Origin: Umbilicaria muhlenbergii
Taxonomy: Eukaryota > Ascomycota > Lecanoromycetes > Umbilicariales > Umbilicariaceae
NCBI GenBank assembly: GCA_000611775.1
Contig: KK106981.1
Location: 10,319,183 to 10,383,182 of the forward strand
Length of the DNA stretch: 64,000 bases
Reading direction: 5' to 3'
Of the stretch, positions 45,315-60,575 are shown in pieces. Made by a program: the position numbers and the translations under genes. Numbering within the stretch: the stretch's first letter is position 1; each line of letters starts with the position of its first letter. The notes under the pieces were generated by a model. The model saw only the letters and a list, made by a program, of their open reading frames with translations, had not been told where the DNA came from and made no database searches.

Positions 45315-47872
45315 AATACGGGCTCAAGAAAGGAACGCGCGCAATCTCAGTATGAGACTCCTACTTCCGCTGGCTCGGAAGCGAGAACGTCTTGGAGCTT
45401 CATGGCGACTACCCATTGGTGTCGCAACATCTAATTTCGGCAACGGAAAAACAAGGCAACATCTTGATGGCAACAGGGGTGGGCAAATTGCGAATTTGTT
45501 ATTTCTGCGTCGGCTGCGTCCTTTTTAGCGGTCCGAGAATTCTTCTTAGATCGGGGCACTCTTTCTTTACTCTTGTAACAACGGAGGGAGGTTTGCTGGC
45601 ATTTTGTTTTCCAAAATTCATGCAGAGCACGCTTGTTACTCGATTTTCTGATTTTCCAATTTTTCGGCGGTCATCTTCAACTAATCCTCCCCCTCTTCCT
45701 CTTCATCTCCCATTCTTCACACAAACTCCCACCCTTATCGATCCGGTTTACATACACCACGCATCAGCTCGTTTCGGCTCGGCTGTTCATCTTCTTCTTT
45801 CTGTTACACAGGGGCGCGGATGCGGCTTTGGGAGGCTGGGATTTGAATTGCTACTTGGTTGGCTCTCGGTATGCACTCGGGTAGTCGAGGTGTTTCATTC
45901 GAGGCATGCGATGGTTGGGCTTGAGAGGAAAGATGGAATGACGAGTTCTTGGCGGTGGTCGAATGGGGGAGGGTACGGACGGAGCATCGGAGGGCGGAGT
46001 TGAATTGGGGTAGTTGGGGTGGCTAGGGTAGCTAGCTAGTCCCAAGAGGTGGGAGTGATTGGGAGTGATAATTCGCCTTTCAACCAATTGTGTCTGTTCA
46101 GCTGCATGGTTGGGAAGAAGTGATTGCTGTCGGCGCTGCTTTGGGATTCGCTTTCAACTCATCTCTACGCTTCCGTACAGTCGATTCGGCGGTGGTTTTG
46201 CCTTTCGACTTCTACCAATTCCCACCTCCCCTGCCCTGCCCCTTCATCCAACCGAGCTTTGGGTTCGCATTCTCAGGCAATGCGTCTTTCACATGCACAG
46301 CTAACATCGAGTCGTCGCAGTCCGATGTGCGACTTTGTGATTTGTCTTTCATCCAATTCGACATGCGTCCACCCAGCTTGAAAGCTGAGTCGTCATAGCT
46401 CTAGACTCGCTTCTCGTTCCACCTAAGTACCCATATCCTTTCTCACTGCTGGGGCCCCAAGCAAATCGATACGGCGTTGAAGCTCGGCTTTCTGCTCACC
46501 CCCACGCATCACATGTCCCCTTCCAATTCTCCCCTCCTGTTCCCCTCAGACCTACCCCAACTCCCTCCATCGGTTCGTCGCTGGCTTCGTCGGTCATCAG
46601 TATGAGTCGGACTATGCACGGATGGTACTGTACTGATCTCCTATCCCCAACACCCCCCCAAAACTTGCATTCGCACTCCCCTCCACCTTCAATGCACAAT
46701 GCACATACCTACATATCCACGTGCTGCCTTCCCACCTTCCCGCCTTCCCGACTGAACTAGCCTAGATAGCCGCCCCCACGCTGAAGATTCACCCCTGTTG
46801 CCTACCTACCCTCCTCCTACTTGTCCCCCCTAACTCAACTCAATCCTCCCTCCACTCAACATCCCTACTCGTAATCACCCTCTACCCACCCATTTCCCCC
46901 CTCAATTCCCCCCTTACTCATCCCCACTACCCACTCAATCCCCCCTACCCATTCATCCCCCCTACCTACTCATTACCCCTGGCTACCCCTCTTTCCCCCT
47001 ACCCACCACTCATCCCCTACATACCCACCCACCTACCCAACCCCCTACCCACTTCCCCTCCCTACCCACTCAAGCCCCTCTTTACCCCCTACCCAACCGA
47101 AACAGCACCAACACACCTCAAAAACATCTCAACCCATCGGCCCCTCGGCACCTTCGCGGCCGTGTCCGTGACAAAGCCAAAGACAAGGACAAGGAACAGT
47201 GACAAGGGCAAGGGCAAGACATGGATACGAATCCGCAGGCGGAATCCTGGCGGGGAGGTCGGGATGCATGGATGTGTGCGTGCGCGCGTGCGTGCGTGAG
47301 GGACCAGGATGGGGGAGCTGGGACGCGTAAGAGACTAGGATGGAGAACTGGGATGGCGTGAGGGACTGGGATGAGAACTAGGATGGGAGAGCTGGGATAG
47401 GATAAAACCTCGAGCACAAACGGCTAGGGCTGGCTGGACGTAAGGCCTGCGTGGAGATGGTGAGTCGTTCCAAGTAAAAGGGGTGTCGAAATGATGAGGA
47501 ATCAATCAATCAAGCGAATCGGTTAGAATGAGAGCGAGAGTGAAAGGGAAAAGGGAAAGTGAAATTGAGAGTGGAAGTGAAAGATTTTGATGCAGCGGTA
47601 GGGATAGGATGGGAAGGGGTGGTGATGATGATGCGCATGACAAGACGAGACAAGGACAGGCGCGTTCGTACGACGAAAACTTTCTCGTTACCCTGCCCTG
47701 CCCTGCGCTGATCGTCCGTCACGACCAAATAAACCATCGGATTCAACCACCCATCCGCTATGCTTCCCCAAAATGTCCCAAAAACCCACTATCCATTCAT
47801 TCCCCCCTTCCCTTCCTCCCTTCCTCCCTTCCTCCCTCCCTCCACCCCCCACCCCGCTTCCCCTTACCTCAC
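45315..47872. other. intergenic with C-rich tract
   Basis: About 2.6 kb between the 3' end of the Zn2Cys6 gene and the 3' end of SMC5. The first few hundred bases are probably 3' UTR. A CCCCCTACCCACTCA-type C-rich stretch occupies about 46780-47100, followed by a GACAAGG-rich patch near 47180. Frames in it are short and low-complexity. Confidence 0.5.
46780..47100 (+). repeat. imperfect C-rich minisatellite (CCCCTACCCACTCA type)
   Basis: Imperfect units of 13-18 bases with TACCCACTCA cores. The G-rich strand is the minus strand. Units differ enough that this looks old. Confidence 0.7.
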
Positions 47873-51819
<3,947 letters not shown>

Positions 51820-52208
51820 TTTAAATGGATAATGCGCTGAGAGCAGCTTCACCCGCTAGATAAAGTTGATTCCCAACGTTGATCGCAAACGCAGAGATGC
51901 GACCTGGCGCGTCACGGTGCGGCACGTAAATCGAAAGTTCGCGCCACCTTGGTCGTTATCGTCAGACGTATGCTGACTAAGCAGTGCGCAAGCCCTAGGT
52001 CTTGGCACATCATCTGACTTTGGGGATTGTGGACAACCTTACTTTCACAGTCACTCGATCATGAAATCAGAACCGATAGAAACCCCAATTTGTCCCAAAG
52101 GAATGCTTCCAGTAAGCCGGTCTTCTATGGCGCATGTAAAAATATATTATTTGCGGAATCTCGTAGCCAAAATCATTTGTAATAATCCGCAGTCGTGATC
52201 CGTCTTTC
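51820..52208. promoter_or_regulatory. SMC5 promoter / CHAT-gene 3' flank
   Basis: 389 bp upstream of the SMC5 start and downstream of the neighbouring CHAT gene, both on the minus strand. A possible MluI-like element was not found; GGCGCGTCAC near 51908 is the only notable G/C-rich core. No gene. Confidence 0.35.
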
Positions 52209-54600
52209 CTAGATGACTTCGAGCAAAGCCCCACTCTTACCAACCTGATACATCCAATACCCATTCAACACGAACGGTGCCCAGTGATACAATTCCGTCT
52301 CCCCACCATCACGAATACTCAGCGCCGCTTCTTGCACTGCTTTCGCCAGATCGACCTTTCCACCCCCGGCGCTCAACGCTTTCCCAAACTTCTCATAGAA
52401 CACCGGTGCGAAAAGCGCAGCGTCCTTGTCGTCAATACTCCACAAAGTCGAAACCGTCGACGCAGCGCCAGAAAACATAAACGCTGATACAAGACCGAGC
52501 ACCTCGTTACTTATTGTGATCCGTGCCATTCCACTGCCACACGCCAGAAGCGTGGCGTGATAGCAGTTGGGCAGAGGTGACAGATTGAAGATGTCCCGGA
52601 CGGTAAGTGGTTTGTCGTCAAATTTGAGGCGATGCTCGAGAGGGTCGAAGATCGCGTGGCCGTGGTAGTGGAACAGCTGGCTATCTTTTATGGCGGTTCG
52701 GAACGCGGACTCTGTATTATCTTTCTCTGTACGTGCCACCGTGTCAAGCGTTGCCGCGACCTGAGACAGACCAGCTTTGCCCTCGGTGGTAGGAGGATCC
52801 CCGAAGACGGAAGCCTTCCATGGCCTTTTAGACGACTGTGCCTCAGAATCGTATCGAGCAACAACAGCATTGTAGAAGAATGCCATACTACTGGTGTAGA
52901 TCACAGAGTTTCGGCGTATAAGCAGCTCACCATCGACTTCGAATGCATGCAACGGGAGCCCGTTCATGACGCTTGCTAGAGACAATACCAGGGTCTCTCC
53001 AGGCTTGCTTACCTTACTGATAGGATCAACAAGTGGCTGGAGGCTCTTCACAACCTGAGCATGATTCTTGCGAAAACGCTTCGAAGGTTTGCTGATGGTT
53101 GAAAGGATGTCCCGCGCTTACTTCCCGCTACACTCTCTTTGACGGCCAGGTCAAAGTACTGAGCCACCTCCCCGGAAGCGGGCGGTTACCATAAAGATTG
53201 AGTCCTTTGCCCCGACGGAGAAATCACAATACCAGTCAATGAAGACAATATCCCGGCCAACGGTAGTGGTAATTAGCTCAGCATGCTGTGGCCCAAACGG
53301 AACAATTCGAGAGTCAGGGGGCAAGCATAGCCAGACCCTGAGCTTTGGCCTTTTGGACCGCAAGCCATTTTACGTTATTGTGTTCATCGCTTTTGAAGCC
53401 CTTACACGGTAGCGTTACCAGTGCACGATACACCTCCCTGCTCCGGTCATTTTCCGTGGAACGGATCCAGGTTTCTACTGCATTCATTCCTCCCAGCTGC
53501 TTGTATCCCTGCCGCATCTCGATGTAAAAAGCTTCCGCTGCCTCGAGGTAGGTAATAGCTTCTCTTAATGGTATGGTGCGGCCACTAAACAACATACGAA
53601 GGTATAATTGACCGAGGAGGACGTATGTTGCAGCTGCTTGCCATGTGTTGCCATATTCAATACACTCCTCGGTCGACCGTTTGTACAAATTCTTGGCCTC
53701 GAGAAATCGGTTGTCTGATTCTGGAGATCTTAATGCTTCGAGAGATCAAAAACATAGCAGATCTTTGTAAAGACCGACACAATTTCGCCAGTTGCACTTG
53801 CAACGTTTGAGGTACTCCTGAGCCTCCGCATTAAGACTGTCGAACAAGCTTAACATGCTCTCATACTCTAAGATCTTATCCTCAAACCGATCAGGTGGGA
53901 TGCGATCAGCACGTTCTTTTTGAATGGCCGCAAGGAGAGCATGTCTTTTGGGTTTCGGGGTGAGCCTGTAATGAAAATAGCCACGACGACAATATGCGAA
54001 ACGTCTGTTGCCAATCCTCAACGGAATTTGGAGCGTCGGTTGAGCCGTAGAGTCGCTCTAAAACCGTAGTCGAATCCAGCGTGGATAATTGCTCGCGAAG
54101 CTCCTCCGATGTTGTCTCAGCAGGATTGAGCCTGAGAATAATATTTATCTCGTTCTCAGACAGCTGAGCGTGCTGCAGGGATCCTCGCAACCATTTCAAA
54201 AGAGTTTCGAGCGGCGCTTTGCTAGATTGAGTTGGCCCAGAGGTAGTGCCCACACGCATATAGTAATATTGGTCATTCAAGGAGTGCCAAAACCACAGCT
54301 CTTCCCACCATTCTTCGAGCCAGTACTCCGTGTTGTCGCCTTCTCGAACCGCGCCAGACTTTGAAGGTTCATTTTCTATAGGAAGCGATGCACGTAAGTC
54401 TTGGTAAGCCCTGTACTTCTTTCGTTCGGAGTGCTCCACATCCTTTGTCCAGAAGGCGTCACGCTTTGCCATAAGCTCATTGATCTTCCTCATATTCTGG
54501 GCGGTTTCCCGGTCGTCCTTGGTGATAACCGCAATCAGAACGAGGAGCCTCACCGTATTCAGAAGCTGCTCAAAGAACTCAAAGTCCGGATTCTCCTTCT
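52209..54600 (-). CDS. TPR-like/CHAT-domain protein, frame fragmented
   Basis: The 3' part (about 53060-52209) is a clear CHAT domain, the caspase-like peptidase fold often joined to TPR repeats: KPGETLVLSLAS, the catalytic His in FHYHGHA, the catalytic Cys in LLACGSG, and a closing HWAPFVLNGYW. Upstream minus-strand frames carry helical, TPR-like sequence (AATYVLLGQLYLRM, EAAEAFYIEM, EVYRALVTLPCKG) typical of the N-terminal half of such proteins. These pieces lie in order but in different frames, about five in all. One good acceptor (cattacag near 53965) supports at least one intron, yet other switches lack usable splice sites. So it is either a gene with unusual introns, a decaying copy, or a place with assembly errors. 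No start codon was found. Fungal members are numerous and poorly studied; a role in regulated proteolysis or cell death is possible only by family analogy. Confidence 0.7.
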
Positions 54601-55383
54601 CAAAACCTCTATCTGTCGGTGGATTGGAAGATCCGTGAGAACGAAATTAGAAAGGGGGGAATCGAGCCCAAATTTACGTTGGCTGCCATTGTAATGAACC
54701 CAGAGAGGCATGTCTTCAACATGGTGGTACGAATAAAAGCTACCACGTTTGTCAACGTCCCCGTCAAAGGCCGGGAAATGAGTCCAATCTACTTTACACC
54801 GACTGCCAGTCAAGGGAATTCTGCACCGGGAGGCTTGGTCACTTATGGCCAGCGAGCCTACGCCCCCAAGCCACCTAATGTGGCCGAGAACGAAACGGAA
54901 GACTGGAACCAGATTGACCTCGAAGCACTGACTCAGATGCACAAAACGCTGCTTGGGTAGCTCGGTAGCTTGTCAAGGAGGCGTCCATGATCAGATTAGG
55001 CTCGCTACTGTCGTGAGTGTTGAATTTAGGCGCTGTCGGCTTACGTCAGTCGCTTATCGGGGTGATTTCAGGGTGGATTTCGGGGTTCAGGCCCCTCAGC
55101 CATGGCCTTATAATTAGGCGAATTCTCCTTTGTTTTAGCAGTCAGTCAGTCCTTATCGATATTTACAACACAATGATCCTGCCTGCCATCCTATCGCAAA
55201 CCATGTCGGGGTCTGGAACTCGGGATGCAGGTGGGGGAGCGGCAGATATGCGCTATGGGACATCGGATTCGAATCCGACGCCGACGTGTCTGATGGAGTG
55301 TCTGATGCACGTACATAAAAGGCCATGAACGACCAGATCATCCGATACAATCAACTTGGTCATTTCACTTCATCGCACAAATC
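54601..55383. other. intergenic, 5' side of both CHAT gene and monooxygenase
   Basis: About 780 bases between divergent genes. A frame at 54559-54942 on the minus strand could be a further CHAT-gene exon but has no ATG and no recognisable motif; a + strand frame over the same bases (54619-54960) is equally unsupported. The right end holds the monooxygenase promoter. Confidence 0.4.
55263..55278. promoter_or_regulatory. perfect 16-bp palindrome with CGG-N8-CCG
   Basis: TCGGATTCGAATCCGA reads the same on both strands. It has the inverted CGG...CCG half-sites typical of dimeric Zn2Cys6 regulators, with an 8-base spacer, 106 bp before the monooxygenase ATG. A TATA-like ACATAAAAGG follows at 55313-55322. 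Confidence 0.5.
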
Positions 55384-56923
55384 ATGCAATTGAAGCAAGT
55401 AAACGGCATGCGTCGCTCAACAGCAGCCCTAGTCCGCGAAGGCGCCGCGGGCACATCCCCCGAGAACCCCATCGATGCCATTGTCATCGGTGCTGGCCCC
55501 TCAGGTAGTCCATGCGCAAGCCATGTGCAGTACGAGATGTATACTCACAAAGTTCTCAGGGATGGTCGCCCTGCGCACCCTCCTCCGTGATGACCCGCCC
55601 CTCTCCGTCCTGGCCGTCGACAGGCAGAATTCTGGCGGCGGCATCTGGACCGGCCACATCCCATCCTATTCCACATTGCAGGATCTGAAATGCGAGTACG
55701 AAGTCCACGGCGTCAAATTCCCGCAACAGGAGCCCCCCCGGCGCGGACCGCGCGATCAGGTCGCCGAGTTCTGTGATGAGTATATCAAAGAGTTTGGCCT
55801 GAGGGAACATGTGCTGTGGCAGCATGATGTCGCCAACGTCGAGATGGTGAAGCCGATGTTACATCGGGTTGAGATCAAGCCGTTGGGGGAGAAGGTCGAG
55901 GATGGAGTGACGGCCACGATTTATACGAGAGGAGTGTTGGTTTGCACGTATGTTTATTATGCCCCTAACCCCTAACCCTTTCTCAGTTGCTAATGATTTT
56001 TTGGTAGCGGGCACAACATCCTCACCTACGTCCCCAAACTGCCAGGCCAGGAGACCGCTACCTTCCCAATCAAACACAACAACGACGTCCGCGAAGCCAG
56101 CGAACTCCCCAAATCCGACATCATCGTCATCGGCGCCGGCCCCTCCGCCATGGACATGGTCCAAGAAGCCTGCATCACTCAAGGCGCCACCAACGTGCAC
56201 GTCGTAGCCCGCATCGCGCACTGGGGCGCCCCCGACATGTGGTGGCCCTTCCTGCACCGCTATGGCTGGTCCGAACTCTACATCCTCGGCATCTTCTACT
56301 ACTACCTCCCCATTTTCGTCGCCGACGCCCTCCTCTACTACATCGGTGTGATCTGGGCCTGGTGGCACGGCATCCCCGAATGGATGCCCCCGAAGAAGGA
56401 CCCCGTCTCGTCCAAGGTCGCCTACATCCTCCGCACCCATCTCGTGCCGCCCTACAAGCGAGGGCAATTCCGCGTCCACAATGATTGCCGGATCAAATTG
56501 ATCGAGGGGGATAAAGTCACCTTGACGGATGGCACGGTGCTCTACCCCCAGATGCTGATCGCGGCCACGGGCTGGTCGACCGATTCGTCGTTCCTGCCCG
56601 GCGGCCAGAAATCCGGTGAATACGACTCCCTCGCCGCCGCCGATATTCCGAAGCCTCTCTACCTCCGCTTTTACGACCAGGAGTATCCGGGCATCTTCTA
56701 CATCAGCATGAGCAACGGATACATGGCGTATACGCATAACTCGGCCTTTTTAAGCCAGTGTATCGTGCAGATATTGAGGGGGACGTGGTTGCCGCCGAGT
56801 AAACAACGAATGGACCGGAATTGTCGGAAGGTGGTTACGAAGTATGTGGGCTTGCCGGGACGTCTAAAGCTTGATCTTGAAGAGGAAGGCTTTGCAACGC
56901 TGAGGTGGAAAGGCGAGAGGTAG
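55384..56923 (+). CDS. flavin-containing monooxygenase-like oxidoreductase
   Basis: Three exons (55384-55504, 55560-55947, 56008-56923) encode 474 residues. The FAD Rossmann motif GAGPSG is at residues 36-41 and is split by intron 1 after GAGPS. A second dinucleotide motif, IVIGAGPSAMD, fits NADPH binding, and an ATGWSTD motif near residue 330 matches the conserved ATG element of this superfamily. Members use NADPH and O2 to add oxygen to nitrogen, sulphur or carbonyl substrates; the substrate here is unknown. A hydrophobic stretch (ELYILGIFYYYLPIFV, then LLYYIGVIWAWW) at about residues 250-285 suggests membrane association. Several Trp-rich positions around it are unusual. It has no neighbouring biosynthetic backbone gene, so a stand-alone detoxifying or lipid-modifying role is more likely than cluster membership. 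Intron 2 contains a short telomere-like stretch. Confidence 0.87.
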
Positions 56924-57557
56924 ATTGCTTGGGTGTGGATGGTGGTTTTTTGCCGGGGGGGTAAGAGCGGGAGGTCAGTAGGGCGGAAGCGAGGACGGAA
57001 AGGCGGCATTGGATGTGAATTTAAGGCATAGATGTGATGGGGTTTATTTTAAGTATCCTTGGTAGAGCATCCGCATATATATCTAAGATATCATATTCGT
57101 TCTATTCGAATGCTTGTGCACACCCGATCCGGTCCACCCTTTTCCAGAGCGCCCGGGGAAAGCTGTGGCTATAAACTGCATTTACTCGCGTTCTCCGGTG
57201 ATTCTCTACAAAGTAAGATCACGTCCTTTCGTTGTTCATCGCTTGATCCATTTATTGCGTTTCTATTCGTCGAGAGGGCTGCGGCCCTCGCTGTGAGACG
57301 CTCCGAGTGCCGAAGATGGTGAAGACCGCTAGGGGAAAAGTGGACCCGGCTTCCGCGATGACGGTGTCGTCGGCGCAGAGGAAAAGTCTTGGCTCATCTG
57401 AAGCTCGTCCCAGCCCGTCCATTGCGTTGGCTGGCCTTCTCCTCAGCTTCGATTGCTAAGGTAGTTGCTCTTACGATATCGATAGACTCGATTGGCCATT
57501 GGTAGATCTTTGTCTTGGGGGCGCTCCTGTTTAGACATCTTCTCCGAGGCACGCACG
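56924..57557. other. intergenic, fumarase promoter side
   Basis: About 630 bases between the end of the monooxygenase and the fumarase ATG, both plus strand. It should hold the first gene's 3' UTR and the second gene's promoter and leader. The fumarase frame runs upstream of the ATG for 22 codons but only from TTG. No other gene. Confidence 0.5.
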
Positions 57558-59593
57558 ATGCTCTTCCGTTCGGCTACGGCTACTTCACGATCCCCGGCCG
57601 TGCGGGCTCTTTCACGTGCGACTACGATTCCCGCATCTGCACCTCTACGAATCCATTCGGCCTCAGCTCTTGCATCGAGAAACTTGTCGAACCGTGCATT
57701 CACTGCTCTCAATCGCCAGCCCTTGTGTATAGCCGGTGCTTCGAGACCCGGAAGCCGACATTTCCCCGCAGCGAGAGCTTTTAGTATAACTGCGAAGATG
57801 GTACGTACGATGGGAGATCCTGGAATGAAGGACAATCTAGGATCACGGATTTGGATGGAGAAGCCCGGACTGGCAGTACGCACTTTGGGCTGGAATACAG
57901 AAGCTAATGGCGCGGTTGACAACAGGGCCGTACAGAGAGCGATGCATTTGGAGAGATCGAGGTACACGAACCAGAGCGATTGTCGGCCACTCTGCTCATC
58001 GATGCTGCAGGTGCCATCAGACAAATACTGGGGAGCGCAGACTGAGCGGTAGGGTTACCATCCGTTAGCCAGCTCTACGGCTCGTCTGCGGAATTCGGCT
58101 TGAAAGGCGGATACACCCAGCACCTTATGCTGACATCAATAAATAGGTCGCTGGAGAACTTCAAGATCAACCAGCCCCAAGATCGTATGCCCCCACCTGT
58201 TATCAGAGCCTTTGGTATCCTCAAGGGGGCTGCAGCTACGGTCAACATGACCTACGGACTGGGTAACTACGCCAAATCCTCTCCTTGAGAATGAAAGCTT
58301 AGAGCTTGCAAGATCCGAAAATCGGCAAAGCCATCCAGCAAGCCGCCGAAGAAGTTGCCTCCCTGAAGTTGATCGACCACTTCCCACTGGTGGTATGGCA
58401 GACCGGCTCCGGAACCCAGTCCAACATGAACGCCAACGAAGTCATCTCGAACCGCGCCATTGAGATCCTAGGAGGCACCATGGGCACCAAGAAGCCCGTC
58501 CACCCAAACGACCACGTCAACATGTCCGCCTCATCCAACGACACCTTCCCCACCGTCATGCACATTGCCGCCGTCCTCGAAATCGAACAATCCCTCCTCC
58601 CCGCCTTGAAGAGCCTCCGCGACGCCCTCCAAGCCAAATCCACGCAATTCGAAAAGATCATCAAAATCGGCCGCACCCATCTCCAAGACGCCACCCCCCT
58701 AACCCTCGGCCAAGAATTCTCCGGCTACGTCGCCCAACTCACCTACGGCATCGAGCGCGTCCAATCCTCCCTGCCGCATCTCCGCTACCTCGCACAAGGC
58801 GGCACCGCCGTCGGGACCGGTCTCAACACTTTCCAGGGCTTCGACGAAGCCATCGCCGCCGAAGTCAGCAAAATGACCGGCACCGACTTCACGACTGCGC
58901 CCAACAAATTCGAATCCCTCGCCGCGCACGACGCCATCGTCGCGGCCTCGGGCTCCCTCAACACGCTCGCCTGCTCCCTCTTCAAAATCGCGCAGGACAT
59001 CCGCTTCCTCGGCTCGGGCCCGCGCTGCGGTCTCGGCGAACTGCAGCTGCCGGAGAACGAGCCGGGCTCGTCCATCATGCCGGGCAAGGTCAACCCGACG
59101 CAGTGCGAGGCGTTGACGATGGTGTGCGCGCAGGTGATGGGGAACCATACGGCGGTGACGGTGGCGGGCATGAGCGGCCAGTTCGAACTCAATGTCTTCA
59201 AGCCGGTTCTGATCCGGAATCTGCTGCACAGCGTGAGGATTTTGACCGATTGTATGCAAGGTTTTGAGAGGAATCTCGTCGAGGGGATTCGGGCGGATGA
59301 GAGGAGGATTGATACGCTGTTGCATGAGAGGTATGGGCTTGCCCCTCACTAGGTCTCTTTCATTATCAAGTATGGGGTATGGGCGGCTAACGGTGTGTGT
59401 GGGTAGTCTTATGCTTGTTACTTGCCTTAATCCGGTTATTGGGTATGATATGGCGTCGAAGGTGGCGAAGAATGCGCATAAGAAGGGTTTGACGCTTAAG
59501 CAGAGCGCGATGGAGTTGGAGGCGTTGAGTGAAGAGGATTTTGATAGTCATGTGAGGCCGGAGTTGATGATTAGTCCGAAGGAGAAGAAGTAG
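57558..59593 (+). CDS. FUM1: class II fumarate hydratase, mitochondrial
   Basis: Six exons join to 545 residues: 57558-57800, 57926-57961, 58011-58048, 58147-58262, 58313-59330 and 59407-59593. The first 80 residues are rich in Arg, Ser and Ala with almost no acidic residues, a mitochondrial targeting sequence. The mature enzyme starts around [24 protein letters not shown] and shows the family elements [46 protein letters not shown] and the signature [11 protein letters not shown]. It interconverts fumarate and malate in the TCA cycle. Exon 2 is only 36 nt. The last codon of exon 1 is an in-frame ATG (57798-57800) touching the gtacgt donor; initiation there would give a 465-residue cytosolic form. 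All catalytic segments look intact. Confidence 0.96.
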
Positions 59594-60575
59594 GAGGGGA
59601 GGAGTGGGGAGTGAGCGGAGGTATGGGTGAGATCTGTATATAGGCGTAGACGTCTAATTGGCATTAGTCTCTGCTGCATTGTCTATGGAGACGAGGGGGT
59701 TGGTGCATTCTTGGGGTTCCGCTGGGGCTTCAGATTTCTTTTTTTTTTTTGGGAAATGGCTTTACGATCTGTGTCCCTATCGACTACTCCACGCCCCTTG
59801 TCACCATCCCTATGATGCCTCGACCGGCCTATCAACCACCCCACACCTGTGTCGCTATCCCGATCATGCATGCCTTGGTCACAGTCGCATGGATCTCCAA
59901 TATTCCGACGTCATCCCGTCTTCGTCGATTCTCGAGCCAGCCAGCCATATCCACATCGACCCCCATCATTCCTCCGCTCCAAATGGACCTCACTCCTCGC
60001 TCGAATAACTTGGGCGAGCTTTGACGTACGTATGTAGTTGGGGTGGCATTTCCGTCCGAATGGTGAACGAGCGAAAGGGATAACTGGCGGGCCCTCCCAC
60101 CCCCCTTGAGGGTTTTGGGGCAAGGGAAATGGGACACAGTGTCTGCGTCGAGCTTAGCTCGCACTCACTATCTCTATGCAGTGTTAAGTGCGATTAAGAG
60201 CGAGCAATGGTGAGTGGGGTTGCAATTGTGTCCGAGGTGCCCCTCTGCGTCGTGGGTGGGGAGCTCCGTTTTGCGAGATGCGGTTGTTGGCGGAGCACAG
60301 TGATATGATCGCGGTTTGCGTCGATGCTGGCCTTGTGTAAGGTGATCTTGTTCAGGGACTCTGATGCATCATGTGGCCTTGTCGGCAGCTGGCGGCAGCG
60401 TGCGCGATGGAACTGAGATTTAGAAGATGTTGGCAGGAACAATGATGGAAGATGAGTTGAAGATCTTTGATTCTGCAACGGTCAATAGGGTGATGCAACG
60501 AAGCGGCAGTACTTTGACTCCTGTATATATCTGAGATCCACCGAATCTCAATATCTTCTGTTGGTGAGTGCGGAG
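59594..60575. other. intergenic between converging genes
   Basis: About 980 bases between the 3' ends of fumarase (+) and the fructosamine-kinase-like gene (-). It includes a run of 11 T at about 59740-59750 and probably both 3' UTRs. No gene seen. Confidence 0.5.

Noticed and set aside
54619-54960. 113-codon + strand frame opposite the CHAT gene's 5' end
   Set aside because: No ATG at the start, no motif, and it overlaps an equally plausible minus-strand frame.
58699-59349. 216-codon minus-strand frame inside fumarase
   Set aside because: Antisense shadow caused by GC-rich third codon positions in the fumarase exon.
52209-60575. Biosynthetic gene cluster around the monooxygenase
   Set aside because: Neighbours are a CHAT protein, fumarase and a fructosamine-kinase-like gene; no backbone synthase, transporter or cluster regulator is adjacent.
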